Position numbers and translations under genes: made by a program
Source of the DNA: Phycisphaera sp.
GTDB lineage: Bacteria; Planctomycetota; Phycisphaerae; Phycisphaerales; Phycisphaeraceae
Direction: 5' to 3'
DNA: 64,000 nt
Assembly (NCBI GenBank): GCA_016125215.1
Contig: WGMF01000041.1
Span: 1 to 64,000 of the forward strand
The notes under the pieces: model-generated
What the model was told of the DNA's origin: nothing
Databases searched by the model: none
The model's input: the letters and a program-made list of their open reading frames with translations, nothing else
Shown: positions 7,166-16,110 of the stretch, piece by piece
Numbering within the stretch: position 1 is the stretch's first letter
Layout: every line of letters starts with the position of its first letter

Positions 7166-9370
7166 ATGGCGATGATGCTCGTCACCGCTTGGCTGCTCGT
7201 CCTCACGCTGGTCCAGGCGGTGGTGCCGATCTCCCCGCAACTCTGGTGGGATGTGGACCCCAGGCTGAATCCCGAGGGGATGCCCGTCACGAGCCTCGGC
7301 CCGACCGCGATGGCGTGGCTGCACGTGGCGATCTTGATTCTTGCCGGCGTGGCGATGGTGTTGCACGTCCGCAAGGGTGGGCTTGTGCGGTGGGGGAGTG
7401 TGGCCCTGGCGTGGGTCGGGGTGCTCTTTGCCGGCTACCACGCCTTGACGGGCGAGGCGACTAACATCCTGTTATGTGGGAACTGGATCGCTTCCGTGAT
7501 CGCGGCGCTGGCGGTGCTGCACCTGTGCGAATGGGAACGCCCACGGAAGCTGGTCACGGGTGCGCTGGCGGGGATCGTCGTCGTCATGTGCGCCCAAGCG
7601 GTGTGGTACGTCCTCGTCGAGCACGGTCAGACCGTCAGGATGTTTTATCAGGATGAGGCCAGGTTCCTTGCCTCACGCGGTTGGGTGAAAGACTCGCCGC
7701 AATACCTCATGTACGTCCGCAGGCTCACGCAGAGCGACGCGACGGGGGCGTTCGGGTTGTCGAACGTGCTCGGCTGCGTGGCGGGGGCGCTGGCGATGCT
7801 GTCGCTGGGCGTCGGGGTCTGGATGATCCGCAAGCACACCTCGCGTGGGGTGTGGCTCCTGCTTCCGGGGGTGGCAGGACTCGTGGTTGTGTTGTTGAGC
7901 CGATCCAAAGGCGCAACGGTGGCGGTAGTGCTGGCCGGGGTGGTCACGGCCCTCGCCATGATGGCGTTGCGTGACAAGCGTTGGACGCCCTCGGTCAGGC
8001 TTTCTTTGGCCGCTGGGGTGGTCCTGGCCTTGGGCGCGGTGCTGGTGCGTGGCGCGTTGGGTCCGCCGCCGACCGCCGACGGTGAACGGAGCTTACTTTT
8101 CAGAGGATACTATTGGCAGGCCGCCGCCTCGATGACCGCTGACACAGGCTCTGGGCAAGGTCTGCTCGGCCGTGGACCGGACGGTTTTCATCAGGCGTTC
8201 CCACGGTACAAACCGGAGCTCTGCCCCGAAGATGTGACGAGTACTCACAACATGTTCATCGATTGGCTCACGATGCTCGGCGTCGGGGGCGCGGGGTGGG
8301 GCGTGCTTGCGCTTTGCTGGTACATGACGGCCTGGCGTCACCTTGGTGTTCACGAATCTTCACCACCCGGGAAGCTCGACCTCGCACCCGGCGACATCGG
8401 CTATGCCTTGCTCGTGGCGATGGGGGTCTTCGGCTTCCAATTCCTGGTCCAGCGGTCGCAGTTCCTCCCGGAAACGCTGCTTCTTGGCCTCTTGTCTACA
8501 GCGATCTATCTCGTTGTCATCGCGGTGTGGTTGACGGCCGGCGTGGTCGGTGTGCGGGGCATACGGGTCGGTCTGGTGGGAGCCGTAGTGGTGCTGGTGG
8601 TTCACAGCCAGATCGAGATGACGTTCTTCCACCTCGGCTCCAACGCGGTCGCGTGGATGCTGCTGGCTTGCGCCGCTTCGGGCACACCAAGCCCCGTTAC
8701 CCGCCGGCGAGCATCAGACAATCTCCCCGCGGCGATGGCTGTGCTTGGTGGCGTGGCCTTTGCTGTGTTGATCGCGGTGCCCGTGTCGGAGCAGCAGCGC
8801 CTGCTCGCCAATGCCGCTGGATATGCTCGCACAGGCGCGGTGCCCCTTGCGATCGATGAACTCAAACACGCCATCGAGGCCCAGCCGCGCGACGCATCGG
8901 TTTATGCGGATATCGCCCGGCTGTCGATGGAGGGGGCAAGTGAGCGGGATGTATCGCGTCTAACACACAAACCAGCCGGTCCTGTGGAGGATGCATTAGC
9001 GACCATTGACGGTGGATTGGCATCGCTGCCGGACAATCCAAAGCTACTCACAGCCAAGGCGAATCTGCTGGAGTTCCACGCACACACGACCGGCCAAGCG
9101 GCGACTCTGGGGGCGGCGGATAAAGTCTGGCAACGGCTGTGTGCCCTGCAACCCTACGATGTCCAGACCCGGCTGCGCCACGGTGATCTGCTTTGGGCAT
9201 TGGGAGAAACCGATGCTGCGCTGGTGCAGTATCGAACCGCGCTGGAGGTCGACAAGAATCACGACCTCGACCCGCTTGTGAAACTGCCCGAAGTGGATCA
9301 TCATCGCATCGAGCAGCGCATCCAACAACTTCTAGACGCGATCAATCCCGCAACCCCCACCGCGCCTTGA
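7166..9370 (+). CDS. O-antigen ligase/polymerase-like membrane protein with C-terminal TPR region
   Basis: 734 residues. Residues 1 to about 530 are a polytopic membrane region of ten or more hydrophobic segments. A large periplasmic loop carries RGPDGFHQAFPRYKPE and STHNMFIDWLTMLGVGG, which match the Wzy/WaaL O-antigen ligase family. The last ~190 residues are soluble and TPR-like (ALVQYRTALEVDKNHDLDPL). It probably polymerises or transfers polysaccharide repeat units in the inner membrane and belongs with the downstream EPS genes. Its 3' end overlaps the convergent 9342-10706 gene by 29 bases. A heptamer repeat lies just before the start. Confidence 0.8.
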   Translation: MAMMLVTAWLLVLTLVQAVVPISPQLWWDVDPRLNPEGMPVTSLGPTAMAWLHVAILILAGVAMVLHVRKGGLVRWGSVALAWVGVLFAGYHALTGEATNILLCGNWIASVIAALAVLHLCEWERPRKLVTGALAGIVVVMCAQAVWYVLVEHGQTVRMFYQDEARFLASRGWVKDSPQYLMYVRRLTQSDATGAFGLSNVLGCVAGALAMLSLGVGVWMIRKHTSRGVWLLLPGVAGLVVVLLSRSKGATVAVVLAGVVTALAMMALRDKRWTPSVRLSLAAGVVLALGAVLVRGALGPPPTADGERSLLFRGYYWQAAASMTADTGSGQGLLGRGPDGFHQAFPRYKPELCPEDVTSTHNMFIDWLTMLGVGGAGWGVLALCWYMTAWRHLGVHESSPPGKLDLAPGDIGYALLVAMGVFGFQFLVQRSQFLPETLLLGLLSTAIYLVVIAVWLTAGVVGVRGIRVGLVGAVVVLVVHSQIEMTFFHLGSNAVAWMLLACAASGTPSPVTRRRASDNLPAAMAVLGGVAFAVLIAVPVSEQQRLLANAAGYARTGAVPLAIDELKHAIEAQPRDASVYADIARLSMEGASERDVSRLTHKPAGPVEDALATIDGGLASLPDNPKLLTAKANLLEFHAHTTGQAATLGAADKVWQRLCALQPYDVQTRLRHGDLLWALGETDAALVQYRTALEVDKNHDLDPLVKLPEVDHHRIEQRIQQLLDAINPATPTAP

Positions 9371-10706
9371 GTTCGCCGGGCGTGGCCGGTTCGATGGTTC
9401 GGCCCTCGGGGAGGATGCGTTTAATCAGTTCGCCGTCGGCCTTGTACCACGAGACTTGTTCACCCTGGTCGGGGGCCGGCTCACTGGTGACGACGACCGG
9501 CGCCGCGCCGCCGCGTTCGATCTTTTCCGTACGCAGCGAGATCTTGCCGGTGGCGGGGAAATAGGCGTAATACCCAAGTTCACCCGGTGGGGCATCGGCC
9601 AGGAGCGGCGCGATGAGGTAGACCTCGGCCGCGGAGACGTAGCCCTTGTCCGGGATGTCCCACTTGGCCTCGTCCCGGCCGCTGGGCGTCTGGCGCACGA
9701 CGCTCACGCTCTTGCCGTCACGCACACCGGTCTCCACCCACGACATGTTGGGCGGCGCGGACTTGTCGTTAACGGGCTTGCGGTTTTCGACGGCTCGGGT
9801 GGTGGTCTTGACGGACCAGACCTCGCTTGTGCGGTCGAGCGAGACGAAGAAATTGCTCAGCGAGTCGTAGGCGTTGTCGCCGATCTGGATGCGCGCCTGC
9901 ACGTCCACACGGATACCCTTCTTGCCCATCACTTCCTGTTCGGTCGATTGCTGCTTCATGTAGCCCACGTCCTTGTTGTTGAGGACGATGCGGTACCACC
10001 GCTCCTTTTTGTCGGCTCTGAAGATTCGGCTGTCGGGCATGGACTTGAGCCAGGCCTGTCCCGCTTCGATGAGCTTGCCGTTGCGTTCGTCGAGTTTCTG
10101 CGGTGGTTCGAGTTCGACGCTGGCCAGGATCGCTTCGTAGGTCGGCTTGACCTTGTCGAAGAGTTCTTTGGACGTGTCGAGCTGGAGCATGACGACGGTG
10201 CGCGGGTCGACGAGGACGAGGGCCTGCCCGACGACCCACTTGTGGTCCTTGTTGTCGACGACGCCGAAGTAGATCGTCGAGCCTTTGCGACCGGCCAGGG
10301 CGTTGTCGTCCTGCGAGAGGATGACCGCGTCGGGGTAGACCGTGCGGAGCTGGTCTATGGCGGTCCGCTTGATGACGGGCATCGTCAGGTCGGTCTTGCT
10401 TTTCTTGATGAAGACCTTGACGCCATAGCCCTCGGGGCTGGCCATGCGGAGCACCGCGTCGTCGGCGGTGAGTTCCTGGAGTGTCGCGCCAAGCGGCGGT
10501 CGCAGCGACAGGCCGTAGCCCCGCTCGTGCCAGCGTTCGTTGGAGAGTTTGTCGCCGGCGTCGTCGGCTGCGAAAGACGGGGTTGCACAGACGGTCAACA
10601 GCGTGGCCACGCTCAACACCCCCAGCCACGCCCTCGGCTTCGTCAGCACGCGGCGCGTGGTGGGTTTCACGAACGTCTTTTCAGGATTATGGCGAGGGTT
10701 CGTCAT
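9342..10706 (-). CDS. Secreted protein of unknown function (near EPS locus)
   Basis: 454 residues with a long n-region and signal peptide (WLGVLSVATLLTVCATPSFA, cleavage expected near residue 47). The mature part has a first domain of PsbP/lipid-carrier-like appearance (YGLSLRPPLGATLQE, then YFGVVDNKDHKWVVGQALVL) and a second one with KDVGYMKQQSTEQEVMG. I do not recognise a family with certainty. Its start overlaps the end of the next upstream gene by 20 bases, so the two are one unit. Its end runs 29 bases into the convergent ligase gene, so neither gene has room for a conventional terminator. Confidence 0.7.
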   Translation of the reverse strand: MTNPRHNPEKTFVKPTTRRVLTKPRAWLGVLSVATLLTVCATPSFAADDAGDKLSNERWHERGYGLSLRPPLGATLQELTADDAVLRMASPEGYGVKVFIKKSKTDLTMPVIKRTAIDQLRTVYPDAVILSQDDNALAGRKGSTIYFGVVDNKDHKWVVGQALVLVDPRTVVMLQLDTSKELFDKVKPTYEAILASVELEPPQKLDERNGKLIEAGQAWLKSMPDSRIFRADKKERWYRIVLNNKDVGYMKQQSTEQEVMGKKGIRVDVQARIQIGDNAYDSLSNFFVSLDRTSEVWSVKTTTRAVENRKPVNDKSAPPNMSWVETGVRDGKSVSVVRQTPSGRDEAKWDIPDKGYVSAAEVYLIAPLLADAPPGELGYYAYFPATGKISLRTEKIERGGAAPVVVTSEPAPDQGEQVSWYKADGELIKRILPEGRTIEPATPGELKARWGLRD

Positions 10707-12591
10707 CGGTGTTCCCCTGTGTCTGTGGGTCGTGTTGGATTTCGTCGGCGCTCCAGGGCATCATCGCAACGATCTGCCGCGACGTGGCGGGGTGGATGAG
10801 AAATTTCCTGCCGTTGAGCCTGTCCCACTCACCGCGGAGCTGGGCGTGACCGTTGTCGTCGAGCAACCGAACGTCGTATTCGAAAGTCAAAAGCGGCCTG
10901 ATCGCAACGCGGTAGGTTGATTTCGTGTTGTTGTCGTCGGCCCGTTGGGCTTCGATCCGGCTGGGCATGGGCGGTGCGTTGCCGATGAACACCCACGCCA
11001 GCGCGTCGATCGGCCCCGTTGCGTCTTTTATCGGCTCAATCGGCCAACGATCTTCGTTACCGGGCAGAAGCAGCGCCGCCGGCTCGGGCATCGACCATTC
11101 GAGAGGGTATTGTCGGACGGTCTGGCCCGATTCATCGCGGACCTGGGTTTCACGCGACATCTGTATCGTCCCCTCGTGCAGCACCATCCGACGGGTCGGC
11201 TCGCGCACCATCCCGGCGGGTGATTGGATGAAGTGGTTGAACTCCATCGCAAACGGGTCGCTCGAAGTCGAGACGCGCCATTGCGTGTCGAGCGTGTGTT
11301 GTAGACCGTCCCGGCTGAGCAGGTGGACCCCGGTGCGCCCCTCGACGGCAGGCGTGCCCGAGGTATGGCCGTCGTTGCCGACCGCGGCGCTGAGTTCCCT
11401 GACCCAACCCACGGGCTGGTTGTTCGATTCGATCCACGAATAGATCGTGTCGGCTAAGGGTTGCAGCAGTGAACTGCGTTGGGCGTCGGCGATCTTCTGG
11501 CCGACCTCGATCAGGGTGGGGCTGAGCTTGTTGCCCAGCGAGGGCGGCGTGACGCGGTCGAGTATGCGCTGGCCCCATTCGAGGCTCGCTTGGGCGTCCT
11601 GGGCATCGAAACAAAAATCGATCAGCACGCCGTCTTCAGCCCCGTCGTCGCCGAGGTACCAGAGCTGCCTCGACCACGGCTGGTTCGGGATGGGGTAACT
11701 CATCCGCCAGAGGGTGTGCGAACCAAAGGATGCGCGCACAATCGCGTCATCCGGGGGCGCGTGGTTGAAGAGGTTGATGTAGAGCGACGACAGCAGGGTC
11801 CTTGCGGAGAGGGGGTCTTTCGTGTCATCGAGTCCAACACATGCTTCCCTGCGGATTCGCATCGCGCAGACCGTGGGCGGGCCGTCCGTTCGGATCACTC
11901 GGAGCGTGCCCTTCGGATCGCTTTCGTCTTTGACGAGGCGTGCGTCACCGGGCAGCGCATGGGCCAGACCGACGCTCAGGCTTTGATCGGTTGTGGCGTC
12001 TTCATAGCGGTCGATGGCCAGGCCCTGTCCGAGGTTGGCAAGCAGATGCTCCGCCATGGCCGCGGTCTGGCCGCCGTCGTCGGTCGGGTTTCCGCCCATC
12101 ACGGTGATCGCCCAGTATCGGCAACCATCGAGCGTGAGCAGCGCCATCACCCACGTGTGCGAGGTCGAGGCGTCGTTGCCCTTGACCGAGACGTAGGCCA
12201 ACTGTTGACCGACGAGCTGCCCCACGCGCAGCGGCGTGGTGTTGATGCGCATGACCGCGTGTTGGGGTTCGTCGCCGAGTTTCTCCGCCATCATCGGCTT
12301 GAATAGCGCGGCCGGTGATGTGGGCGCGACGGGGTAGAGTTCATCGATCCACATCTTGGACCGTCCGTCGGAAGAGCGCAGGACGGTGGAGTTTTCGACG
12401 AGGTCGCTGCCGTGGACCGGGCCGGCGGAGACGGTCTGCCACTCGCGCGGCAGGTCCACGCTCAGGCCCCCAACGCGGACGGAGCGGGTGAGCAACACCG
12501 TCACCCCGAGCGAGAGCGCAAAGAGCACAGCCATGATGACGGTGAGCACGACGCCGCGCGTCCTGGGCGACTGGATGAGAGGGGGTTTCAT
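10687..12591 (-). CDS. Large secreted or membrane-anchored protein of unknown function
   Basis: 634 residues. A single N-terminal hydrophobic helix (VVLTVIMAVLFALSLGVTVLL) follows a short basic segment (MKPPLIQSPRTRG), so it is exported or inner-membrane anchored facing out. No catalytic motif is visible. The layout resembles the next protein downstream (a fit-like domain followed by a beta-rich half), and the reading frames overlap by 20 bases, suggesting the two proteins work together. I chose the ATG at 12591; ATG at 12603 is equally possible. Earlier in-frame ATGs read through the palindromic repeat at 12645-12722 and are unlikely. Confidence 0.65.
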   Translation of the reverse strand: MKPPLIQSPRTRGVVLTVIMAVLFALSLGVTVLLTRSVRVGGLSVDLPREWQTVSAGPVHGSDLVENSTVLRSSDGRSKMWIDELYPVAPTSPAALFKPMMAEKLGDEPQHAVMRINTTPLRVGQLVGQQLAYVSVKGNDASTSHTWVMALLTLDGCRYWAITVMGGNPTDDGGQTAAMAEHLLANLGQGLAIDRYEDATTDQSLSVGLAHALPGDARLVKDESDPKGTLRVIRTDGPPTVCAMRIRREACVGLDDTKDPLSARTLLSSLYINLFNHAPPDDAIVRASFGSHTLWRMSYPIPNQPWSRQLWYLGDDGAEDGVLIDFCFDAQDAQASLEWGQRILDRVTPPSLGNKLSPTLIEVGQKIADAQRSSLLQPLADTIYSWIESNNQPVGWVRELSAAVGNDGHTSGTPAVEGRTGVHLLSRDGLQHTLDTQWRVSTSSDPFAMEFNHFIQSPAGMVREPTRRMVLHEGTIQMSRETQVRDESGQTVRQYPLEWSMPEPAALLLPGNEDRWPIEPIKDATGPIDALAWVFIGNAPPMPSRIEAQRADDNNTKSTYRVAIRPLLTFEYDVRLLDDNGHAQLRGEWDRLNGRKFLIHPATSRQIVAMMPWSADEIQHDPQTQGNTDDEPSP

Positions 12592-12644
12592 ACGAAAAAT
12601 CATAGATCGGTCGGCGAGCCACGCCAACCGTGTGTGAATCACGG

Positions 12645-12722
12645 GGGGTGCCACTGGCGGCTCGCCCGCCAGTGAAAAAGACGAACGTTCAAAGCACAGG
12701 TGGACAAGCCGCCAGTGGCACA
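12645..12722. repeat. Palindromic GCCACTGGCGG repeat (copy 1)
   Basis: TGCCACTGGCGGCTCGCCCG with its own inverted arm (CCGCCAGTG) spans 12645-12680, and a further inverted copy AAGCCGCCAGTGGCA lies at 12706-12720. A second copy of the 36-nt core sits in opposite orientation at 51002-51037. It lies between two leftward genes. Confidence 0.75.
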
Positions 12723-12793
12723 CGATTGAACACAACCTGACACGCGGTAGGAATCCCCGGTATGAACAGATTCATCAAGAGTATTGCGGGCCC

Positions 12794-13972
12794 TCACGCC
12801 GCCCGTGCGAGCGGGCCAAGCGAGATCGTCGTCGGTCCCGCCAGTGCCGTGGCGAGCGTGTTGGATCGCAGTTGCATGGGGCAGAGCTGCTCGACAAACG
12901 CCCTGGCGTGATGGGAGATCGACAGGCGAAGAGCGCGTGACCGCAGCGCCTCGATGCAGGCGTCGGCCCAGTCACGGTCGTCTTTGGCCAGCAGCGCGTG
13001 CTCGCCGTGACGCACGCCCATGTCTTGCGTGGATTCGCTGTGTGCCACGACCGGCCGACGCATGGCCATCGCCTGCAACATCGGGAATCTTGCCAACCCC
13101 GGCTCGGCGTGAGGCGACACCACCAGCGCCGCGTCACGGTACGCACGCACCGCCTCGAAGGTCTGACCCACGATCCGCAGCGCCGCGTTGGGGACCGCCT
13201 TGGCAATGCGGGGCCAGAGTGTCCGGGCAAACCGAGCTGTCGCGCTGCGTCCGTGCTCGTGTCGGCAATCGGCGTGAACCACAACATTCACGCGAGATTC
13301 TTCCGGTCGATGTCCGAGCAGTTCTTCGTGGTAGCACGACAGGTCCACCGCCTCGGGCAGCACGAGCGTTTTGCACCGCGAGGTGAGGTAGCGGTGGCCA
13401 TACTCGGCACAACCGACGGTGAGCGTGTCGCACTCGGAGGCGACCTCGAGTTCCCAGCGCAGGTGCGCCTCTGCCCTGTGCCGATGCCACGAACGGACCG
13501 GGCGTGTGGACTCGCGCTCGGCCCGGCGGTGCAGCGCACTGCGCGGGGTCCAGAGGTCACAGATACGAACCGGCGCTTCGAGGCTCCTGGCCACGCCCCA
13601 CATCGACGGGTGCGTGCAGACAATCGCGTCGATCTCGTGCCCGCCTGCCCACGAGCGTGCCAGTCGATTGACCGCCGTCAGCCCCATGAGGCGGCCGGCC
13701 CACGAGGGCTCGGTGAGGCTCGTCAATCGCCCCAGCGCATCGGTCGTCCATGACCGCGGCTGGATCACCAGCGCATGGGCCAGTTCTTTGGCGCTGCGCC
13801 ACTGTTGCATGTGGATCGGCCCGTCCGTGACCGATGCCAGCAGGACCCGGTGCGACAGACCCGCCACACGAAGCAGTTGCCACGCCCGTGCGCGCTCGGC
13901 CTGGCCCATCGCGTCGGGCAGGCAGTGGCTGAGCATCAGCAGGCAGGGCTTGTCTTGCGTGTGTCGGGTCAT
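12794..13972 (-). CDS. Glycosyltransferase, GT4-like (exopolysaccharide)
   Basis: 392 residues with a GT-B architecture. The N-terminal half opens with LLMLSHCLPDAMGQAERARAW, resembling the exosortase-associated TIGR03087 transferases. The C-terminal half shows the GT4 pattern: AALRIVGQTFEAVRAYRDAALVV, then GLARFPMLQAMAMRRPVVAH, where family members place the donor-binding Glu (here the E-x7-E is weak). It likely adds a sugar during EPS assembly in the cytoplasm. It is the last gene of the leftward EPS run, 159 bases after the BY-kinase gene. Confidence 0.75.
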   Translation of the reverse strand: MTRHTQDKPCLLMLSHCLPDAMGQAERARAWQLLRVAGLSHRVLLASVTDGPIHMQQWRSAKELAHALVIQPRSWTTDALGRLTSLTEPSWAGRLMGLTAVNRLARSWAGGHEIDAIVCTHPSMWGVARSLEAPVRICDLWTPRSALHRRAERESTRPVRSWHRHRAEAHLRWELEVASECDTLTVGCAEYGHRYLTSRCKTLVLPEAVDLSCYHEELLGHRPEESRVNVVVHADCRHEHGRSATARFARTLWPRIAKAVPNAALRIVGQTFEAVRAYRDAALVVSPHAEPGLARFPMLQAMAMRRPVVAHSESTQDMGVRHGEHALLAKDDRDWADACIEALRSRALRLSISHHARAFVEQLCPMQLRSNTLATALAGPTTISLGPLARAA

Positions 13973-14131
13973 GCTTGCGGTGTCCGCTCTCTCAATCCCT
14001 CCGCCCCGTTGCCGTCGATCCCTCTTTCACCCTCCGCCCCGTTGTGTCCTGTGTCTCTTTCGGGCCCTGTGTGATCTTGGGTCTGGGCTTGCGTTCGACC
14101 GTCCAACGTGCGGTGATGTCCATCGTTGTGT

Positions 14132-15226
14132 TCACGCCGCTTTACGTGCGTGACTCCTTGAGTAGGTGTAACCGTAGCGGTATCGATACCCGTAGCCGTA
14201 GCGGTAGTATTGGTGCGAAGAGCGTTTCTGGTCGGTGGCAATCAGACCGGCCGCGGGCGCGTCGTAGCTCGCCAGCGTGCGGATCGCCTGCTCGACGAGG
14301 GGCCGGGGGGTCTGGTTCATGCGAGCCACGAGCAGCACCTCATCGCTCATCGCGCCGAGGATGCCCGCGTCGGCAAGTTCCACCACTGGCGGCGTGTCGA
14401 TGATGACGTGGTCGTAGGTCTGCTTGAGTGTGCGGAGGATCGACGCCATCGTGCCGGAGGTCAGGATCGAGACCGCCTTGTCGGCCACGGACTCGCCGGC
14501 GGGCAGGATGTGCAGGTTGTTGTCGCCCACACTGATGATCGCGTCGGCCAGGTCCACGCCGTCCTGGATCACGTTGACCACCCCGGGTGTCTCGCCCAGG
14601 TCCAGCAGCTTGGCAAACTGCGGCAGACGCAGGTCCGCCTCGATCACGATCGTACGCCGGTTGTGCAGTTCGGAGAAGATCAGCCCCAGGTTGAGGCTCG
14701 TGATCGTCTTGCCCTCGCGCGGCGTGGCGCTGGTGATGGTGTGGATCAGGTGGCGCCGCTGACGGTTGCGGGCGAGGATGCCCGTGCGGATGGAGCGGTA
14801 TTCTTCCGCCATCACGCTCGCCGGGTCGGTCAGGCCGACCAGACGCTCGTCTACCGTGCGCTCGACCGCGTCGCTGCCGGCCGATGATTTGCTCACGCCG
14901 GCTGCAACGGGTGCGCTGTGTTCGACAACCTCATTGACCTGACTGATCGAAACGGTTTGGTTTTCGGTGGTGTGGGTTTGCGTCGTGTCGGGTGTTTGAG
15001 TGGGGGCTTGTTGCTGCGCGGCGTCAACGAGTTGGCTGAGGTTCAGCGCGGGGTCGGGCTGGGCGCTGGCGTGGGTCGTAGGCGCAGCGGACTCGACCGC
15101 GGGTGTCGCGTCGTCGTCGCCGTTGAGCCGCAGGCCGCCGGGGGGCAGCGTGGGGGCGTTGTCCCTGCCCTTGTTGGGCGAAGGATCGTCGCCGGCCTTG
15201 TTCAGAGCGTCAAAGATGTAACCCAT
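14132..15226 (-). CDS. CpsD/BY-kinase-like ATPase of the EPS system
   Basis: 364 residues. A variable N-terminal 130 residues is followed by a MinD-like ATPase: deviant Walker A SATPREGKT, Walker A'-like IEADLRLP (the first Asp of the usual DxDxR is Glu), and Walker B HVIIDTPPV. The C-terminus is a tyrosine cluster with nine Tyr in sixteen residues, the autophosphorylation tail of bacterial tyrosine kinases. Such proteins control chain length through the Wzz partner encoded two genes upstream. Start and upstream stop overlap by one base (TAATG). Close to the TIGR03018 exosortase-associated group. Confidence 0.85.
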   Translation of the reverse strand: MGYIFDALNKAGDDPSPNKGRDNAPTLPPGGLRLNGDDDATPAVESAAPTTHASAQPDPALNLSQLVDAAQQQAPTQTPDTTQTHTTENQTVSISQVNEVVEHSAPVAAGVSKSSAGSDAVERTVDERLVGLTDPASVMAEEYRSIRTGILARNRQRRHLIHTITSATPREGKTITSLNLGLIFSELHNRRTIVIEADLRLPQFAKLLDLGETPGVVNVIQDGVDLADAIISVGDNNLHILPAGESVADKAVSILTSGTMASILRTLKQTYDHVIIDTPPVVELADAGILGAMSDEVLLVARMNQTPRPLVEQAIRTLASYDAPAAGLIATDQKRSSHQYYRYGYGYRYRYGYTYSRSHARKAA

Positions 15227-16110
15227 TAGAAGTTCCCCGCTAGGCTCAACGGCGGCCGATCTTCCTCGATCGGCGTCGGGTCGTTGAAGCTTGGGATCAT
15301 GTCCTCGACGACACGGCGAACCATCGCCGGCGTCACCTCTCGAGTCTCACGGACCATGCCCAGCAAGAGGCAGTTGTCACACGCGACGTTGATCAGTCTC
15401 GGGATCCCCCGGGTGAAATTGTGCACCTCCCGCGTGGCCTGTTCGCTGAACGAGACCTGCACGTGCTTGGGGTCCACGCTGGCGGCGGCCAGACGGTGGT
15501 GGATGTAGGCCGGCGTCTCCGAGGCGCTCATGGCACGCAACTGCTTGGCCATCACGATGCGCTGTCGCAGCGCGTTGAGCTTGGGGTTGCGGATGCGCTG
15601 GCGCAATTCGGGCTGGCCGATGAGCACGACCTGCACGGGCTTGGCGGTCGAGGTGTCAAAGTTGCTTAACAGGCGAAGCTCCTCCAGAGCCTCATCGCTG
15701 AGGGTCTGCGCTTCATCGACAAAGAGCACGACAGGCCTGCCGTCGTTGAGTTGTGCCAGGAGGTATTGCTGCACACGTTCGAGCATCCGGCCGTGGTCGT
15801 CGCCGCGGCGTGATCGGATGTTCAGGGCGCGGAGCAGTTGGCGGACGACGCCGTCGCTGTCACGGTGGCCATGCAGCACCGAAACGATCTGGGCGCGGTC
15901 GCTCAGGCGTTCGCACATGGTTCGGCCGACGGTCGTCTTGCCCGAGCCGATGTCGCCCGTCACGAGCACGAAGCCCTTGCGCAGGCGGATGGTGTATTCG
16001 ATGGCGGCCAGGGCCTCACGGTGCTGCTCGGAGGCGTAGAAGAACCGCGGGTCGGGCGTGTTCTCAAAGGGCATGGCCGCCAGGTTGTAGAACTGCTGAT
16101 ACATCGACAC
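15226..16110 (-). CDS. ExeA-like AAA+ ATPase (exosortase/EPS-associated)
   Basis: 294 residues: FENTPDPRFFYASEQHREAL opening, Walker A GDIGSGKTT, Walker B VLFVDEAQTLS, and LLSNFDTSTAKPVQVVLIGQPEL, all features of the ExeA/GspA-type ATPases that accompany EPS and exosortase loci (TIGR03015). It probably energises assembly or localisation of the export machine. It begins directly after the Wzz stop and overlaps the next gene by one base, so it is cotranscribed with both. Confidence 0.87.
   Translation of the reverse strand: MSMYQQFYNLAAMPFENTPDPRFFYASEQHREALAAIEYTIRLRKGFVLVTGDIGSGKTTVGRTMCERLSDRAQIVSVLHGHRDSDGVVRQLLRALNIRSRRGDDHGRMLERVQQYLLAQLNDGRPVVLFVDEAQTLSDEALEELRLLSNFDTSTAKPVQVVLIGQPELRQRIRNPKLNALRQRIVMAKQLRAMSASETPAYIHHRLAAASVDPKHVQVSFSEQATREVHNFTRGIPRLINVACDNCLLLGMVRETREVTPAMVRRVVEDMIPSFNDPTPIEEDRPPLSLAGNF

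Noticed and set aside
9456-10799. Rightward 447-codon frame opposite the secreted protein
   Set aside because: No signal peptide or domain; the opposite strand has a clear export signal and overlaps its partner in operon fashion.
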